Assembly (NCBI GenBank): GCA_000435055.1 | Contig: FR879709.1 | Location: 166,090-202,110 of the forward strand | Length of the DNA: 36,021 nt | Source of the DNA: Clostridium sp. CAG:138 | GTDB lineage: Bacteria; Bacillota; Clostridia; Christensenellales; CAG-138 | Direction: 5' to 3' | Part shown: piece by piece, positions 1 through 8,348 of the stretch | Numbering within the stretch: the first letter of the stretch is position 1 | Layout of the letters: each line of letters begins with the position of its first letter | The notes under the pieces: generated by a model | Told to the model about the DNA's origin: nothing | The model's database searches: none | The model's input: the letters and a program-made list of their open reading frames with translations, nothing else | Translations under genes and position numbers: made by a program

Positions 1-1805
1 CGAGCGTCATTCCTATGGATGCCAACGGCATTCCTATGGATGCCAACGGCATTCCTATGACTGCCGACGGTGTTCCGAAACTGAAGCGCGATGTGCGAAG
101 AAGTGTAAATTCTGATTTTTCGTTTATAAATGTCAAGCTGTCCGTCGGAGAAACGGCAAGTGTTCGCCTTGAGCTTTGCGGCGCATATTATGTTGCGGAA
201 AATATGCGTGCTGTTGTCGGCAGCGAAAGCTCCCCCCGCACAGCTGCCGTCACCGTTGAAGACGGTAAAATTACGCTCAGCTCGGGCGGTTCGACCGTTT
301 ATCGGGGTTCCGAAATAACGCTTATGCGCGTGAATTACAACGAATCCGCCGGTTGGCTCCAGCTCTTTTGCAGCGGAAACGCAAACGAAAGAAAATACTT
401 GGGCAACCTTGTTTTCCGCATCAATGATGACGGAACGCTCCGAGTCATCAACAATATTCCGACGGCGCATTATCTCTATGGCATCGTGCCTTACGAAATG
501 AGCGAGTCCTGCCCCATCGAATCACTCAAATGCCAGGCGGTCGCCTCAAGAACCTATGCATTCGGCTTTACCATGCCCGGTGATGATTATGATATAACCG
601 ATTCGTTTAACTATCAGGGTTATCGCGGCTATAAACCCGGCTACGAAAAATGTATGCGTGCCTGCGTTGAAACAACGGGCGTCATTCTGTCCGTCGATAA
701 CGAAATCCCGCTTGCATTTTACGGTGCAACAAACGGCGGAGAGACCGCTTTGCCGTCGCACCTTTTCGGATATGATTCGCTTGACCCGCTGTATGAAATC
801 CGTCTTGATGACATTGACTTTTATGAAGCCAATCCTGCCTGCAGGCAGAATCTTGAAATTACATACGGAGAAATATCCGACAACGAAGCATTTAACGCTC
901 TCCTTCGCAAAGAGGCGAAAAAAATTGTCGGTTCTTCCGTTCGGCTCATTTCAATTCTTGAAACGGATGTGAACACACCGAAATTCGAAAACTGCGAACG
1001 CAACATGGCGAATGTTGATGTGCGTATTCTTGTTGGCACCGGCAGCGGCGAGCAGGAAGTTTCCTTCGGGTTTTCAGCCGACAGGTTGAAAGCTGAAGGT
1101 GTTTTTACAAAAAATTATAAGATGTACTGGGGAGAACCGACGAGCACCGGTTACAACATCTATTTCTGCCGCTACGGGCATGGCCTCGGAATGTCGCAAT
1201 ACGGTGCTCAGGCGCGGGCGCGTGAGGGGCAGACGTATCAGCAGGTGCTTAAATTTTACTATGGGAAAATGAAGCTTACCGATGTTTGCGAGCTGAATCC
1301 CGAGCGTCCTTTTGCATACAGCCTTAATATCAAAGCATACGGCGAGTTCAACACGACCAATGTCAACCTTCGTTCCGGTCCCTCCGCATCATTCACAAGT
1401 TTGGGCAAGTTCAACACGGGCACGCATGTTGACGTTATCAATGCCGTTAACGGTTGGATTTGCTGCATTGCGGACGGCAAACTCGGCTATGTTCGCGGCG
1501 ATTATATCGATGTTAAGCTTTTCCCGTCGCCCATTGCTGCGCAGCAAAGAGTCTGCGAGGCAAAAACAACCGAAGCGGCCGCCCTTCGTACCTCCCCTTC
1601 TCAATATGCAGCCGAAATCGTGTCACTCAGTGAAGGTGCACAGATCCGCGTTTGGTTTGAAATCGGGGACTGGTACTATGTTCGAATCGGACACCGTTCC
1701 GGCTTTGTTGAAAAGAGCAAAATAATTATCGGAGATTGGTTCATCATAGACCTTCATGCGATCGTTTCATCGCAAATAGGCGACGGAATCCGCCCGCGGC
1801 CGTGA
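1..1805 (+). CDS. SpoIID/LytB-domain protein with two C-terminal SH3 domains, 5' end outside window
   Basis: The frame is open to the left edge, and the first in-frame ATGs (15, 36, 57) lie inside a 21-bp tandem repeat, so the true start is probably upstream. Counting from the ATG at 15 (596 aa), residues about 110-420 form a SpoIID domain, ending in the family signature GHGLGMSQYGAQ (about 388-399). Two bacterial SH3-type repeats follow, about 447-497 (VNLRSGPS) and 515-575 (AALRTSPS). SpoIID-family proteins act on peptidoglycan: SpoIID itself is a lytic transglycosylase of engulfment, and LytB relatives modulate amidases. SH3 repeats usually bind the wall, so an exported wall-remodelling protein is inferred. 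The architecture is not that of sporulation SpoIID proper, so spoIID is not assigned. A hairpin terminator follows at 1890-1937. Confidence 0.88.
   Translation, partial: SVIPMDANGIPMDANGIPMTADGVPKLKRDVRRSVNSDFSFINVKLSVGETASVRLELCGAYYVAENMRAVVGSESSPRTAAVTVEDGKITLSSGGSTVYRGSEITLMRVNYNESAGWLQLFCSGNANERKYLGNLVFRINDDGTLRVINNIPTAHYLYGIVPYEMSESCPIESLKCQAVASRTYAFGFTMPGDDYDITDSFNYQGYRGYKPGYEKCMRACVETTGVILSVDNEIPLAFYGATNGGETALPSHLFGYDSLDPLYEIRLDDIDFYEANPACRQNLEITYGEISDNEAFNALLRKEAKKIVGSSVRLISILETDVNTPKFENCERNMANVDVRILVGTGSGEQEVSFGFSADRLKAEGVFTKNYKMYWGEPTSTGYNIYFCRYGHGLGMSQYGAQARAREGQTYQQVLKFYYGKMKLTDVCELNPERPFAYSLNIKAYGEFNTTNVNLRSGPSASFTSLGKFNTGTHVDVINAVNGWICCIADGKLGYVRGDYIDVKLFPSPIAAQQRVCEAKTTEAAALRTSPSQYAAEIVSLSEGAQIRVWFEIGDWYYVRIGHRSGFVEKSKIIIGDWFIIDLHAIVSSQIGDGIRPRP
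9..71 (+). repeat. 21-bp tandem coding repeat (three copies visible)
   Basis: Copies at 9-29 and 30-50 are identical; the copy at 51-71 has diverged by three bases. They encode the heptapeptide IPMDANG (third copy IPMTADG). The array runs to within eight bases of the left edge, so more copies may lie outside. Confidence 0.9.
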
Positions 1806-1889
1806 GTTTGCGGCGAAACGGTGCGGGGTGAGTATCCAGACATTCACCGTATTGTTCCAATCAACTGTACAGTACGCAAAGTATGCATA

Positions 1890-1937
1890 AACAGCCCTTC
1901 CGAATGCATCGACATCGGAAAGGGCTGTTTGTTTTTG
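1890..1937 (+). terminator. Rho-independent terminator after the SpoIID-domain gene
   Basis: AACAGCCCTTCCGA at 1890-1903 pairs with TCGGAAAGGGCTGTT at 1915-1929 (one bulged base), followed by a T-rich tail. The T-run is only on the + strand side, so it serves the left gene rather than the convergent permease. Confidence 0.8.
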
Positions 1938-1956
1938 TGACATTTAAGCGACTTTT

Positions 1957-3135
1957 TTAAGAGCCGTGCTGCGCGGCGGTTTTAAGCAGAAGCATGAACC
2001 CCGTCAGCAATATGAGAAAGGAAAAATTAAACAGGGAAAACTCTTTTACATATGCTCCTGATTTTCCGGGATTATGCTTTACATATTCACGGAAAGTGAT
2101 GAGGCTTGCAAGCGATGCGATGAGTGTGCCGACGCCGCCGATATTTACTCCGACAAGCAGATCCGCATAGTTTTCCGTGAACTGTGAAAGCAGAATTGCG
2201 GACGGAACATTGCTTATGAACTGGCACGAAAGAACACTGAACACAAGCGTGTTCCGCTCCAAAAGCCCCGACAGAAACTGCCGAACGATGCCTATTCTGC
2301 TCATATTTCCCGCAAAAATAAAGAAGAATACAAATGTCAGCAGCAGCGGCCAATCAACTGCGAGCAGTGCCTTTCTGTCCGCCGCAAGCAAAACAGCCGG
2401 TATTATAACCAAGCCTATCCAATACGGAATTCCTCTGAAAACTAACGCAATTGCCAACGCAAAAAGCGCAAGGTAAACCGCAAGACGCACCGGCGGAAGC
2501 CGAAACTTTTCATCGCTCAGCTCCAGCGGTTCCGGCTTTACAAATATCAGACAGCAAAACGTGATAAGAGCGACCGAAAAAACGAAAGGCGGTGCCATGA
2601 TACGCATAAACTCAAGGTTCGGGATTTCAAACTTTGTGTAAAGATACAGGTTCTGCGGATTTCCGAACGGAGTCAGCATTCCGCCGAGGTTTGCGGCTAT
2701 ATTCTGCATTATGAAAGTGAATGCCATGTATTTTTCTTTGTGCGTTGTTGTGAGCACAAAAAATCCCAGCGGCAAAAACGTCAGCAGAGCCATGTCGTTT
2801 GCTATCAGCATGGAACCGATAAAAGTTATGTACACAAGGGCAAGCACGCTCATGCGGGCGTTTTTAAAAAGCCGAACTATTTTGCGTGCCAGCATGTAAA
2901 AAAAGTTAATGTTCTTCAGCGCACACACAACCGCAAGCACGCAGAACAGGCATGTCAGAGTTTTGAAATCGAAATACCCCGAATAAAGCTTATCCGGAGG
3001 CACAAAAAACATGGTTATGACCGCAGCCGAAAGCGCAATGACCATTACGGTATTTTTCTTTACAAATTGTTCAATTGCTGACAGAATGCATACCTTATTC
3101 ATTCTCCTTGCGCTGCTGCTTTTTCTTTCGTTCAT
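1957..3135 (-). CDS. YbiR-like anion/ion permease (SLC13/ArsB ion-transporter superfamily)
   Basis: A strongly hydrophobic 392-residue protein with about ten to eleven predicted membrane segments. Two half-site motifs typical of the superfamily are visible, GGMLTPFGNPQN and FISNVPSAILLSQF; the order and wording closely recall E. coli YbiR, an uncharacterised member. The substrate cannot be read from sequence. The start at 3135 is chosen because AAAGGGTG lies just upstream; a frame extension to a TTG at 3171 has no such site. The gene follows the two Met tRNAs on the same strand, separated by a hairpin terminator at 3193-3222, and I see no convincing promoter in between. Read-through from the tRNA promoter or an unrecognised promoter is therefore possible. 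Confidence 0.82.
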   Translation of the reverse strand: MNERKSSSARRMNKVCILSAIEQFVKKNTVMVIALSAAVITMFFVPPDKLYSGYFDFKTLTCLFCVLAVVCALKNINFFYMLARKIVRLFKNARMSVLALVYITFIGSMLIANDMALLTFLPLGFFVLTTTHKEKYMAFTFIMQNIAANLGGMLTPFGNPQNLYLYTKFEIPNLEFMRIMAPPFVFSVALITFCCLIFVKPEPLELSDEKFRLPPVRLAVYLALFALAIALVFRGIPYWIGLVIIPAVLLAADRKALLAVDWPLLLTFVFFFIFAGNMSRIGIVRQFLSGLLERNTLVFSVLSCQFISNVPSAILLSQFTENYADLLVGVNIGGVGTLIASLASLITFREYVKHNPGKSGAYVKEFSLFNFSFLILLTGFMLLLKTAAQHGS

Positions 3136-3192
3136 TTTTTCACCCTTTGCATTTTTTTGCTGAAAGAGCAACGGAATTCATTTTGCAAAACA

Positions 3193-3224
3193 AAAGGAAG
3201 CAATCGAACGAATGCTTCCTTTGT
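3193..3224 (-). terminator. Terminator downstream of tRNA-Met
   Basis: Read on the minus strand, AAAGGAAGCA and TGCTTCCTTT (3213-3222 and 3193-3202) form a ten-base stem with a ten-base loop, followed by TTGTTTTG. It sits immediately 3' of the tRNA. Confidence 0.75.
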
Positions 3225-3225
3225 T

Positions 3226-3302
3226 TGGTAGCGGCAATCTGATTCGAACAGATGACACTCCGGGTATGAACCGAATGCTCTAGCCAGCTGAGCTATGCCG
3301 CC
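3226..3302 (-). tRNA. tRNA-Met (CAT), elongator type
   Basis: A full cloverleaf reads on the minus strand: acceptor GGCGGCA/TGCCGCT, D arm GCTC/GAGC, anticodon arm TTCGG-TTCATAC-CCGGA, T arm ATCTG-TTCGAAT-CAGAT, encoded CCA. The first acceptor pair is G-U rather than the C-A mismatch of initiators, so this is the elongator. A CAT tRNA modified to read ATA (Ile) is the alternative but fits less well. Confidence 0.93.
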
Positions 3303-3342
3303 GTATTCGTGCGGAGGGGCTGATGCACGACCGCAATTGAAA

Positions 3343-3418
3343 TGGTTGCGGGGGAGGGACTTGAACCCCCGACCTTCGGATTATGAGCCCGACGAGCTAC
3401 CGACTGCTCCACCCCGCG
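3343..3418 (-). tRNA. tRNA-fMet (CAT), initiator
   Basis: Minus-strand cloverleaf with the initiator hallmark of a mismatched C1:A72 (CGCGGGG/CCCCGCA), D arm GAGC/GCTC, anticodon arm TCGGG-CTCATAA-TCCGA and encoded CCA. The usual three G-C pairs next to the anticodon loop are reduced to two G-C plus one G-U (position 31:39). It lies upstream of tRNA-Met in the same transcript. Confidence 0.95.
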
Positions 3419-3461
3419 ATGGTCATTGCCTTTGGAACTCTCGCTCCACAATGCAAGAGCT

Positions 3462-3490
3462 ATGATACCACGCACGGAAGCGGTTGTCAA
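3462..3490 (-). promoter_or_regulatory. Sigma-A promoter for the Met tRNA pair
   Basis: On the minus strand a perfect TTGACA (3485-3490) is separated by 17 bases from TATCAT (3462-3467), about 45 bases before tRNA-fMet. It is back to back with the pheST promoter. Confidence 0.85.
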
Positions 3491-3562
3491 GCATTATTTT
3501 TAAAAAAGTTATATATATTTTCTTTATTTGTTTGTGCTTGCATTTTATATTATTAATTTGGG

Positions 3563-3591
3563 TTGACATTGCCAAAAATAAGTGTTAAAAT
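3563..3591 (+). promoter_or_regulatory. Sigma-A promoter for pheST
   Basis: Perfect TTGACA (3563-3568), 17-base spacer, TAAAAT (3586-3591). Transcription should start near 3598, just at the 5' end of the T-box leader. Confidence 0.88.
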
Positions 3592-3597
3592 CCTCAT

Positions 3598-3992
3598 CAA
3601 ATTAAATTTGGCTTTGATGGAGAAAAGAGCGGCGGTTGCCCAAGAGAGGTTCGCATTCGCTGGGAGCGAGCTGCAATTAAAAGCTCATAAAGTTCGCTCC
3701 GGAGCCGCAGCGGTGAAGTTTTGCCTTCCGAATCTCGAATTTGCGCCGTGCCGTGTCCGTCGGTACTCTTCGGGCTCATTCACGGACAAAAGCGGGTTTG
3801 GACCGGGGCAAATGTGTAGTCGCTGCCGCGTCAGACCCGATAAAGTCTTTTTGAGGCAGCCTTGGACTGTTGCTGTTTGTGAACGCAATTTCGCGGATGC
3901 ATTCGGCACGTTTCGGGCTGTGAAACAGGGTGGTACCACGAGAAAAGCGCACTCGTCCCTCAGGGACGGATGCGCTTGATTTATTTTGCGGA
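3598..3992 (+). promoter_or_regulatory. T-box leader (tRNA-Phe-sensing) of pheST
   Basis: A leader of about 390 nt lies between the promoter and pheS. The T-box core AGGGTGGTACCACG is at 3927-3940, with its TGGT able to pair with an uncharged ACCA tRNA end (discriminator A). It is followed by a terminator hairpin at 3945-3990. The AGAGAG and GCTGGGAGC elements near 3640-3665 match stem I features of the class. The specifier should be a Phe codon given the downstream genes; several TTC/TTT triplets occur and I could not fix which one faces the loop. Uncharged tRNA-Phe would stabilise the antiterminator and let pheST be transcribed. Confidence 0.92.
3945..3992 (+). terminator. T-box-controlled terminator
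   Basis: AAGCGCA (3945-3951) pairs with TGCGCTT (3971-3977), with an inner CGTCC/GGACG stem, followed by the T-rich GATTTATTTTG. Its 5' arm region overlaps the conserved T-box antiterminator sequence. Confidence 0.85.
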
Positions 3993-4033
3993 ACAAATTT
4001 CTTTGATTTGAAAAAATAAAGGAGAAAAACAAA

Positions 4034-5056
4034 ATGCTTGACGAACTTGCAAAAATCCGTGAGGACGCACTTAAGCGGCTTGAGAACATCAAAAGCGAAG
4101 AAGAGCTGTCCGAACTGAACACCTCCGTTTTGGGCAGAAACGGCGCATTGACGGCTATTCTGCGCACAATGGGCAAACTCTCTGCCGAAAGGCGCGCGCA
4201 GCTCGGCAAAGCGGCCAATGAGGTTAAACAGTCCATTGCCGAAGCACTTGAAGCACGAAAAGCAATGCTTGATGCATTTGCAGAGCAAAAGCGCATTGAA
4301 GACGAAACCGTTGACGTTACCCTTCCGGGCGTTATCGAGCTGCCGTCCGGCAAGCTCAACCCGCTTACCAAGGTATATCGCGAAATCCGCGATGCGCTTG
4401 TTGGATTGGGCTTCACAACCTTTGAAGGGCCCGAAATCGAATATGACGATTTTAACTTCACAAAGCTGAACCTTCCGCCGGATCACCCCGCAAGGGATAT
4501 GCAGGATACCTTCTACATCAACGACAGGGTTCTGCTGCGCACGCACACATCCCCCTGCGAAGCGCGCGCGCTTATGACGCTTGAGCCCCCGTTCCGCCTT
4601 GTTATTCCGGGAAGAGTTTTCCGCGTTGACGAGCCCGATGCAAGCCACAGCCCTGTTTTCATGCAGATTGAAGGGCTTGTTGTTGACAAAAACCTGACAT
4701 TTGCCGATTTGAAAGGCACTATCGACACTTTTGTTAAGGCCGTTTTCGGCGAGAACGTCCGCTCACGCCTCCGCCCGAGTTATTTCCCGTTCACGGAGCC
4801 TTCTGCCGAGGTTGATATTTCCTGCACGATCTGCGGCGGAAAAGGATGCAGCTCCTGCAAGGGCACGGGCTGGATGGAGATTATGGGCTGCGGCATCACA
4901 AACCCGCATGAACTTCAAAACTGCGGACTCGATCCCAACGAATGGTCCGCGCTTGCATTCGGCGTCGGAGTTGACCGCGTTGCGTGCCTGAAATACGGCA
5001 TCAGCGACATTCGCCTGCTTTACGAAGGCGATGCGCGTTTCCTCAGGCAGCTGTAA
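4034..5056 (+). CDS. pheS: Phenylalanine--tRNA ligase alpha subunit
   Basis: Catalytic subunit of the alpha2-beta2 cytosolic enzyme that charges tRNA-Phe. The 340-residue length is normal. The N-terminal coiled coil (about 1-90) is followed by the class II core: GPEIEYDDFNF before motif 2, HPARDMQDTFYI, motif 2 region RVFRVDEPDASHSPVFMQIEG, and motif 3 FGVGVDRVACLKYG near the C-terminus. A CxxC...CxxC-like group (CTICGGKGCSSCKG) lies before motif 3, as in many bacterial PheS. AAGGAG precedes the ATG. It is first in the T-box-controlled operon, and pheT follows after 17 bases. Confidence 0.98.
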   Translation: MLDELAKIREDALKRLENIKSEEELSELNTSVLGRNGALTAILRTMGKLSAERRAQLGKAANEVKQSIAEALEARKAMLDAFAEQKRIEDETVDVTLPGVIELPSGKLNPLTKVYREIRDALVGLGFTTFEGPEIEYDDFNFTKLNLPPDHPARDMQDTFYINDRVLLRTHTSPCEARALMTLEPPFRLVIPGRVFRVDEPDASHSPVFMQIEGLVVDKNLTFADLKGTIDTFVKAVFGENVRSRLRPSYFPFTEPSAEVDISCTICGGKGCSSCKGTGWMEIMGCGITNPHELQNCGLDPNEWSALAFGVGVDRVACLKYGISDIRLLYEGDARFLRQL

Positions 5057-5073
5057 TTAAGGAGGGCAAAATA

Positions 5074-7509
5074 ATGAAACTACCGCTTAAATGGCTGAAA
5101 GATTATGTTGACTATAACGTAACACACAAAGAGTTTGCTTCAAAAATGCTCCTGCGCGGATTCGAGGTTGCGGATATCATTCCCGAAATGAAGGTCAGCA
5201 ATGTTGTTGTCTGCACAATAACGCATATTGAGCAGCACCCGAATGCGGAAAGGCTGCGCGTTTGCAATATCGATATCGGCGCGGAAAACGAACTTGTTAT
5301 CGTTACCAATGCGGCTAATGTGTACGAAGGCTGTCAGGTTCCCGTTGCGCTGGACGGCGCGATCCTTGCGGACGGCACGGAAATAAAGCCCACAAAGATG
5401 CGCGGTGTGCTGAGCAGCGGAATGTTCTGCGGCGGTGCGGAACTCGGCATCAACGATGTTGAATACGAGGGCGCGGGTGCGGACAGCGTTCTGATTCTGA
5501 ACGACGGCACAAAATACACAAACGGTATGCGCATTCAGGAAGCACTCGGGCTTGACGATGTCATTTTCGATATTGAACTCACGCCCAACCGCCCCGATTG
5601 CCAAAGCATTATCGGCCTCTGCCGCGAGTCTGCGAGTGCTCTCGGTCAGAAATTCCACGAACCTGTCATCAAACCCGTTGCCGGCAGCGGCAGTGCGGCG
5701 GATTATGCAAAGGTCACCGTGCTCAATCCCAACCTTTGCCCGCGCTATTGCGCAAGGGTTGTGACCGATTTGAAAATCGAGCCCTCACCGAAATGGATGC
5801 AGCTGCGTCTGAAGCTTTCGGGGATCCGTCCGATCAACAACATTGTTGATATTACAAATTACGTTCTGCTTGAATACGGTCATCCGATGCATGCATTCGA
5901 CCTTGCCTGCATTGAAGATGCGCATATTGTTGTTCGCAATGCCGTTGAGGGCGAGGTTGTGACAACGCTTGACGGCAAGCAACGCGCCGTAACACCGGAT
6001 ATGCTGCTCATTGCCGACCCGCATAAGGGCGTCGGCATCGCAGGCGTCATGGGCGGACTGAATTCCGAAATCACCGGAAATACAAAGGTCACGTTGTTCG
6101 AAAGTGCGGTGTTCAACGCAGCAAACATCCGCCGCACAACGCAGAAGCTGCATCATTCAACCGACTCCTCCGCAAGGTTCACAAAGGGCGTTGAAGCCGT
6201 GAATGCGGAACTTGCGGTCAACCGCGCGATTGAGCTTGTTGACATTCTCGGAGCCGGCAGGGTCATCGGCAGCATGATCGACGTTTGCAATGCGGATATT
6301 TCCGAAAAAGTCGTGAATGCGGATGTTTGTCATATTAACCGTATTCTTAACACGAAACTCAGCGGAGAATCCATGGCGGAGCTGCTTTCGACCATCAGCA
6401 TTCCCGCTGAGGTTTGTGAAAACAAGCTGCGTATCAAGGTTCCTCACTTCCGCACGGATATTGAAGACGGAATCGAAACCGACTGGGATATTGCGGAAGA
6501 AATCGGGCGGCTTTACGGCTACGATAACATTGAGCCTACGCTTATGCACGGCGATTCCTTCCAAGGCAGGCTTTCCCGCTCCGTCATAATTGAAGACAGG
6601 GTGAAGGATACAATGGCTGCAATGGGCTTCATGGAGCTTTATAATTACAATTTCACATCTCCGCAGGAATATGATCTGCTGCTTATTCCGGAGAACGACG
6701 AAAAGCGCAACACCGTTCGCCTGCAAAACCCCTTCGGCGAGGATCAAAGCCTTATGCGCACAACGCTCATCGGCGGCCTGCTCCGCACGATGCGCACAAA
6801 CTGCAACAAAAAGAGCGGTCACGGCAGGTTCTTCGAAATCGGCAATGTTCACTTCAACAACCCCGATCTGCCCGAGGAACGCAAGATGCTCGGCATTATC
6901 GCATACGGCGGTGCAGGAAATGTCCGCAATGCCGAAAACTTTTTCACGCTTAAAGGTATAATTGAAAAGCTGTTCGAAATACTCGGCATTGAGAACGCAA
7001 GGTTTGAGCGCGGAGGCGGAGCGTATCTGCACCCCGGCCAGAAAGCCGTTGTTTCAATTGACGGCGAAGTCATCGGTGAAATGGGCTGCACTCACCCCCG
7101 CGTTGAAAAGAATTTCGGCCTGAGCTGCAACGCATACCTTGCCGAAATCGATTTCAACAAGCTTGCGGCGCACACAAACAATTCACGCAAATACAGACCT
7201 TTGCCCAAATTCCCGATCGTGCCGCGTGATATTGCGGTTGTTGTTGACAGGAACATTGAAGCACAGACTGTCATTGACATCATCAACACAGCCAAGACAC
7301 AGGTTATTGTTGAAAACGCAAAGGTATTCGATGTCTACTATCCCAAAGAAGCGGGCGACAAGGGCATCCCCGAAGGCAAGAAGAGCATGGCATTCAGCTT
7401 CGAACTCCGTTCCGATGAACGCACGCTTACTGATGAAGACATCAACCGTGCAGTGAATACCATTTTGAAGGCTCTCAAATTCCGTCTTGATGCGGTTCTG
7501 AGGTCATAA
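5074..7509 (+). CDS. pheT: Phenylalanine--tRNA ligase beta subunit
   Basis: 811 residues starting at MKLPLKWLKDYV; AAGGAGGG just upstream fixes this start, although the frame is open further into pheS. Domains in order: N-terminal region, EMAP/OB tRNA-binding domain (about 40-155), B3/B4 domain holding the editing site for mischarged Tyr, B5 domain, an inactive synthetase-like core, and a C-terminal ferredoxin-fold anticodon-binding domain from about 706 (KYRPLPKFPIVPRDIAV). It pairs with PheS and is co-regulated by the T-box. Confidence 0.98.
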   Translation: MKLPLKWLKDYVDYNVTHKEFASKMLLRGFEVADIIPEMKVSNVVVCTITHIEQHPNAERLRVCNIDIGAENELVIVTNAANVYEGCQVPVALDGAILADGTEIKPTKMRGVLSSGMFCGGAELGINDVEYEGAGADSVLILNDGTKYTNGMRIQEALGLDDVIFDIELTPNRPDCQSIIGLCRESASALGQKFHEPVIKPVAGSGSAADYAKVTVLNPNLCPRYCARVVTDLKIEPSPKWMQLRLKLSGIRPINNIVDITNYVLLEYGHPMHAFDLACIEDAHIVVRNAVEGEVVTTLDGKQRAVTPDMLLIADPHKGVGIAGVMGGLNSEITGNTKVTLFESAVFNAANIRRTTQKLHHSTDSSARFTKGVEAVNAELAVNRAIELVDILGAGRVIGSMIDVCNADISEKVVNADVCHINRILNTKLSGESMAELLSTISIPAEVCENKLRIKVPHFRTDIEDGIETDWDIAEEIGRLYGYDNIEPTLMHGDSFQGRLSRSVIIEDRVKDTMAAMGFMELYNYNFTSPQEYDLLLIPENDEKRNTVRLQNPFGEDQSLMRTTLIGGLLRTMRTNCNKKSGHGRFFEIGNVHFNNPDLPEERKMLGIIAYGGAGNVRNAENFFTLKGIIEKLFEILGIENARFERGGGAYLHPGQKAVVSIDGEVIGEMGCTHPRVEKNFGLSCNAYLAEIDFNKLAAHTNNSRKYRPLPKFPIVPRDIAVVVDRNIEAQTVIDIINTAKTQVIVENAKVFDVYYPKEAGDKGIPEGKKSMAFSFELRSDERTLTDEDINRAVNTILKALKFRLDAVLRS

Positions 7510-7717
7510 CTGTTTTCCGTTTCTGCCGATTTTAAGCCGATTCCGCTTATTTCGGACTGTTTTAGGGAAGCGTTCCGTATTTGCTTATTCGGACCGTTTC
7601 CCGCATCGGCCGCCGCTCCCGTTCCGCATCTTCGGTGCCGCGCGGGAGCGACCGCACCGACCGAGAAGGTTTTAATTAAATCAACGAAACACCGCCTAAA
7701 GGAGGTTCCCGCCAAAA
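7510..7717 (+). other. pheT-trmL intergenic stretch with hairpins, no gene seen
   Basis: It contains a GC-rich hairpin (CGCTCCCG 7614-7621 with CGGGAGCG 7643-7650) lacking a T-run, and an imperfect direct repeat built on TTATTTCGGACTGTTT and TTATTCGGACCGTTT (about 7548-7600). No standard terminator or strong promoter is evident, so pheT transcripts may end weakly or run into trmL. Confidence 0.4.
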
Positions 7718-7798
7718 ATGCTTGCTCGTTTTTTTCTCGGCTCCTTTTCAAAAAGTTTCGCTATGTTTTGCAGGGATTTACACAAATCGCCTGATTAA
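7718..7798 (+). CDS. Possible 26-residue leader ORF upstream of trmL
   Basis: An AAAGGAGG (7698-7705) precedes an ATG at 7718 and a 26-codon frame (starting MLARFFLGSF) that ends at a TAA five bases before the trmL ATG. trmL itself has no recognisable ribosome binding site. This could be a small ORF that translationally couples trmL, or the Shine-Dalgarno match could be chance. No known peptide is recognised. Confidence 0.3.
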   Translation: MLARFFLGSFSKSFAMFCRDLHKSPD

Positions 7799-7803
7799 CG
7801 AGT

Positions 7804-8265
7804 ATGTTTAACATTGTTTTGGTTCAGCCGGAAATACCGCAAAACACCGGCAATATATCCCGAACCTGTGCCGTTACCGGATGCAGGCTGCACCTTGTTC
7901 GTCCCCTCGGTTTTTCCGTTGATGACAGGTATTTGAAGCGCTCCGGTTTGGACTACTGGAACGAGCTTGAGATTTACTATTATGACAGCTTTGAAGAACT
8001 TGAAGCGGCTCATCCCGATGCACGGTTCCATCTGCTTTCCACCCATGCGGAAGCAAGCTTTGCCGAAGCGCAATTCCTGCCCGGCGATTTTCTTGTTTTC
8101 GGAAAGGAAACGGCGGGACTCGGGCAGGAACTGCTCTCAAGGCGCAGCTCGGATGCAATTCGCATTCCCATGCGAAAAGGTCTGCGTTCACTCAACCTTT
8201 CAAACTCCGTGGCAATCGTCGTTTACGAAGGCTTGCGTCAAAACGGATATGCCGGGCTTGTGTGA
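7804..8265 (+). CDS. trmL: tRNA (cytidine/uridine-34-2'-O)-methyltransferase TrmL
   Basis: A single-domain SPOUT methyltransferase of 153 residues, the normal length, that 2'-O-methylates the wobble nucleotide of certain tRNA-Leu species. Visible signatures are the N-terminal VLVQPEIPQNTGNISRTCA, the knot motif FGKETAGLG and the C-terminal IPMRKGLRSLNLSNSVAIV that builds the SAM-binding trefoil knot. There is no Shine-Dalgarno just upstream; the short frame at 7718-7798 may couple its translation. The eda-type gene follows after 83 bases. Confidence 0.95.
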   Translation: MFNIVLVQPEIPQNTGNISRTCAVTGCRLHLVRPLGFSVDDRYLKRSGLDYWNELEIYYYDSFEELEAAHPDARFHLLSTHAEASFAEAQFLPGDFLVFGKETAGLGQELLSRRSSDAIRIPMRKGLRSLNLSNSVAIVVYEGLRQNGYAGLV

Positions 8266-8348
8266 CACCGTTTCAATCACATTCCGTTATAAATAACTTT
8301 TTGTTAAATTCGGGCGTATCTGCCCATATGATAAAAGAGGTTGCAGCA

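Noticed and set aside
3293..3490. 65-codon minus-strand frame over the Met tRNA region
   Set aside because: It translates the tRNA-fMet gene; the peptide GVEQSVARRAHNPKVGG is the usual false reading of such a tRNA.
3563..3979. 138-codon + frame in front of pheS
   Set aside because: It lies wholly within the T-box leader and begins inside the promoter.
3685..4648. Long minus-strand frames (258 and 290 codons) opposite the T-box and pheS
   Set aside because: They mirror the coding frame of pheS and the structured leader, with Ser- or Cys/Phe-rich content and no family signature.
7614..7650. GC-rich hairpin after pheT as a Rho-independent terminator
   Set aside because: No T-run follows the stem; kept only as an intergenic structure.
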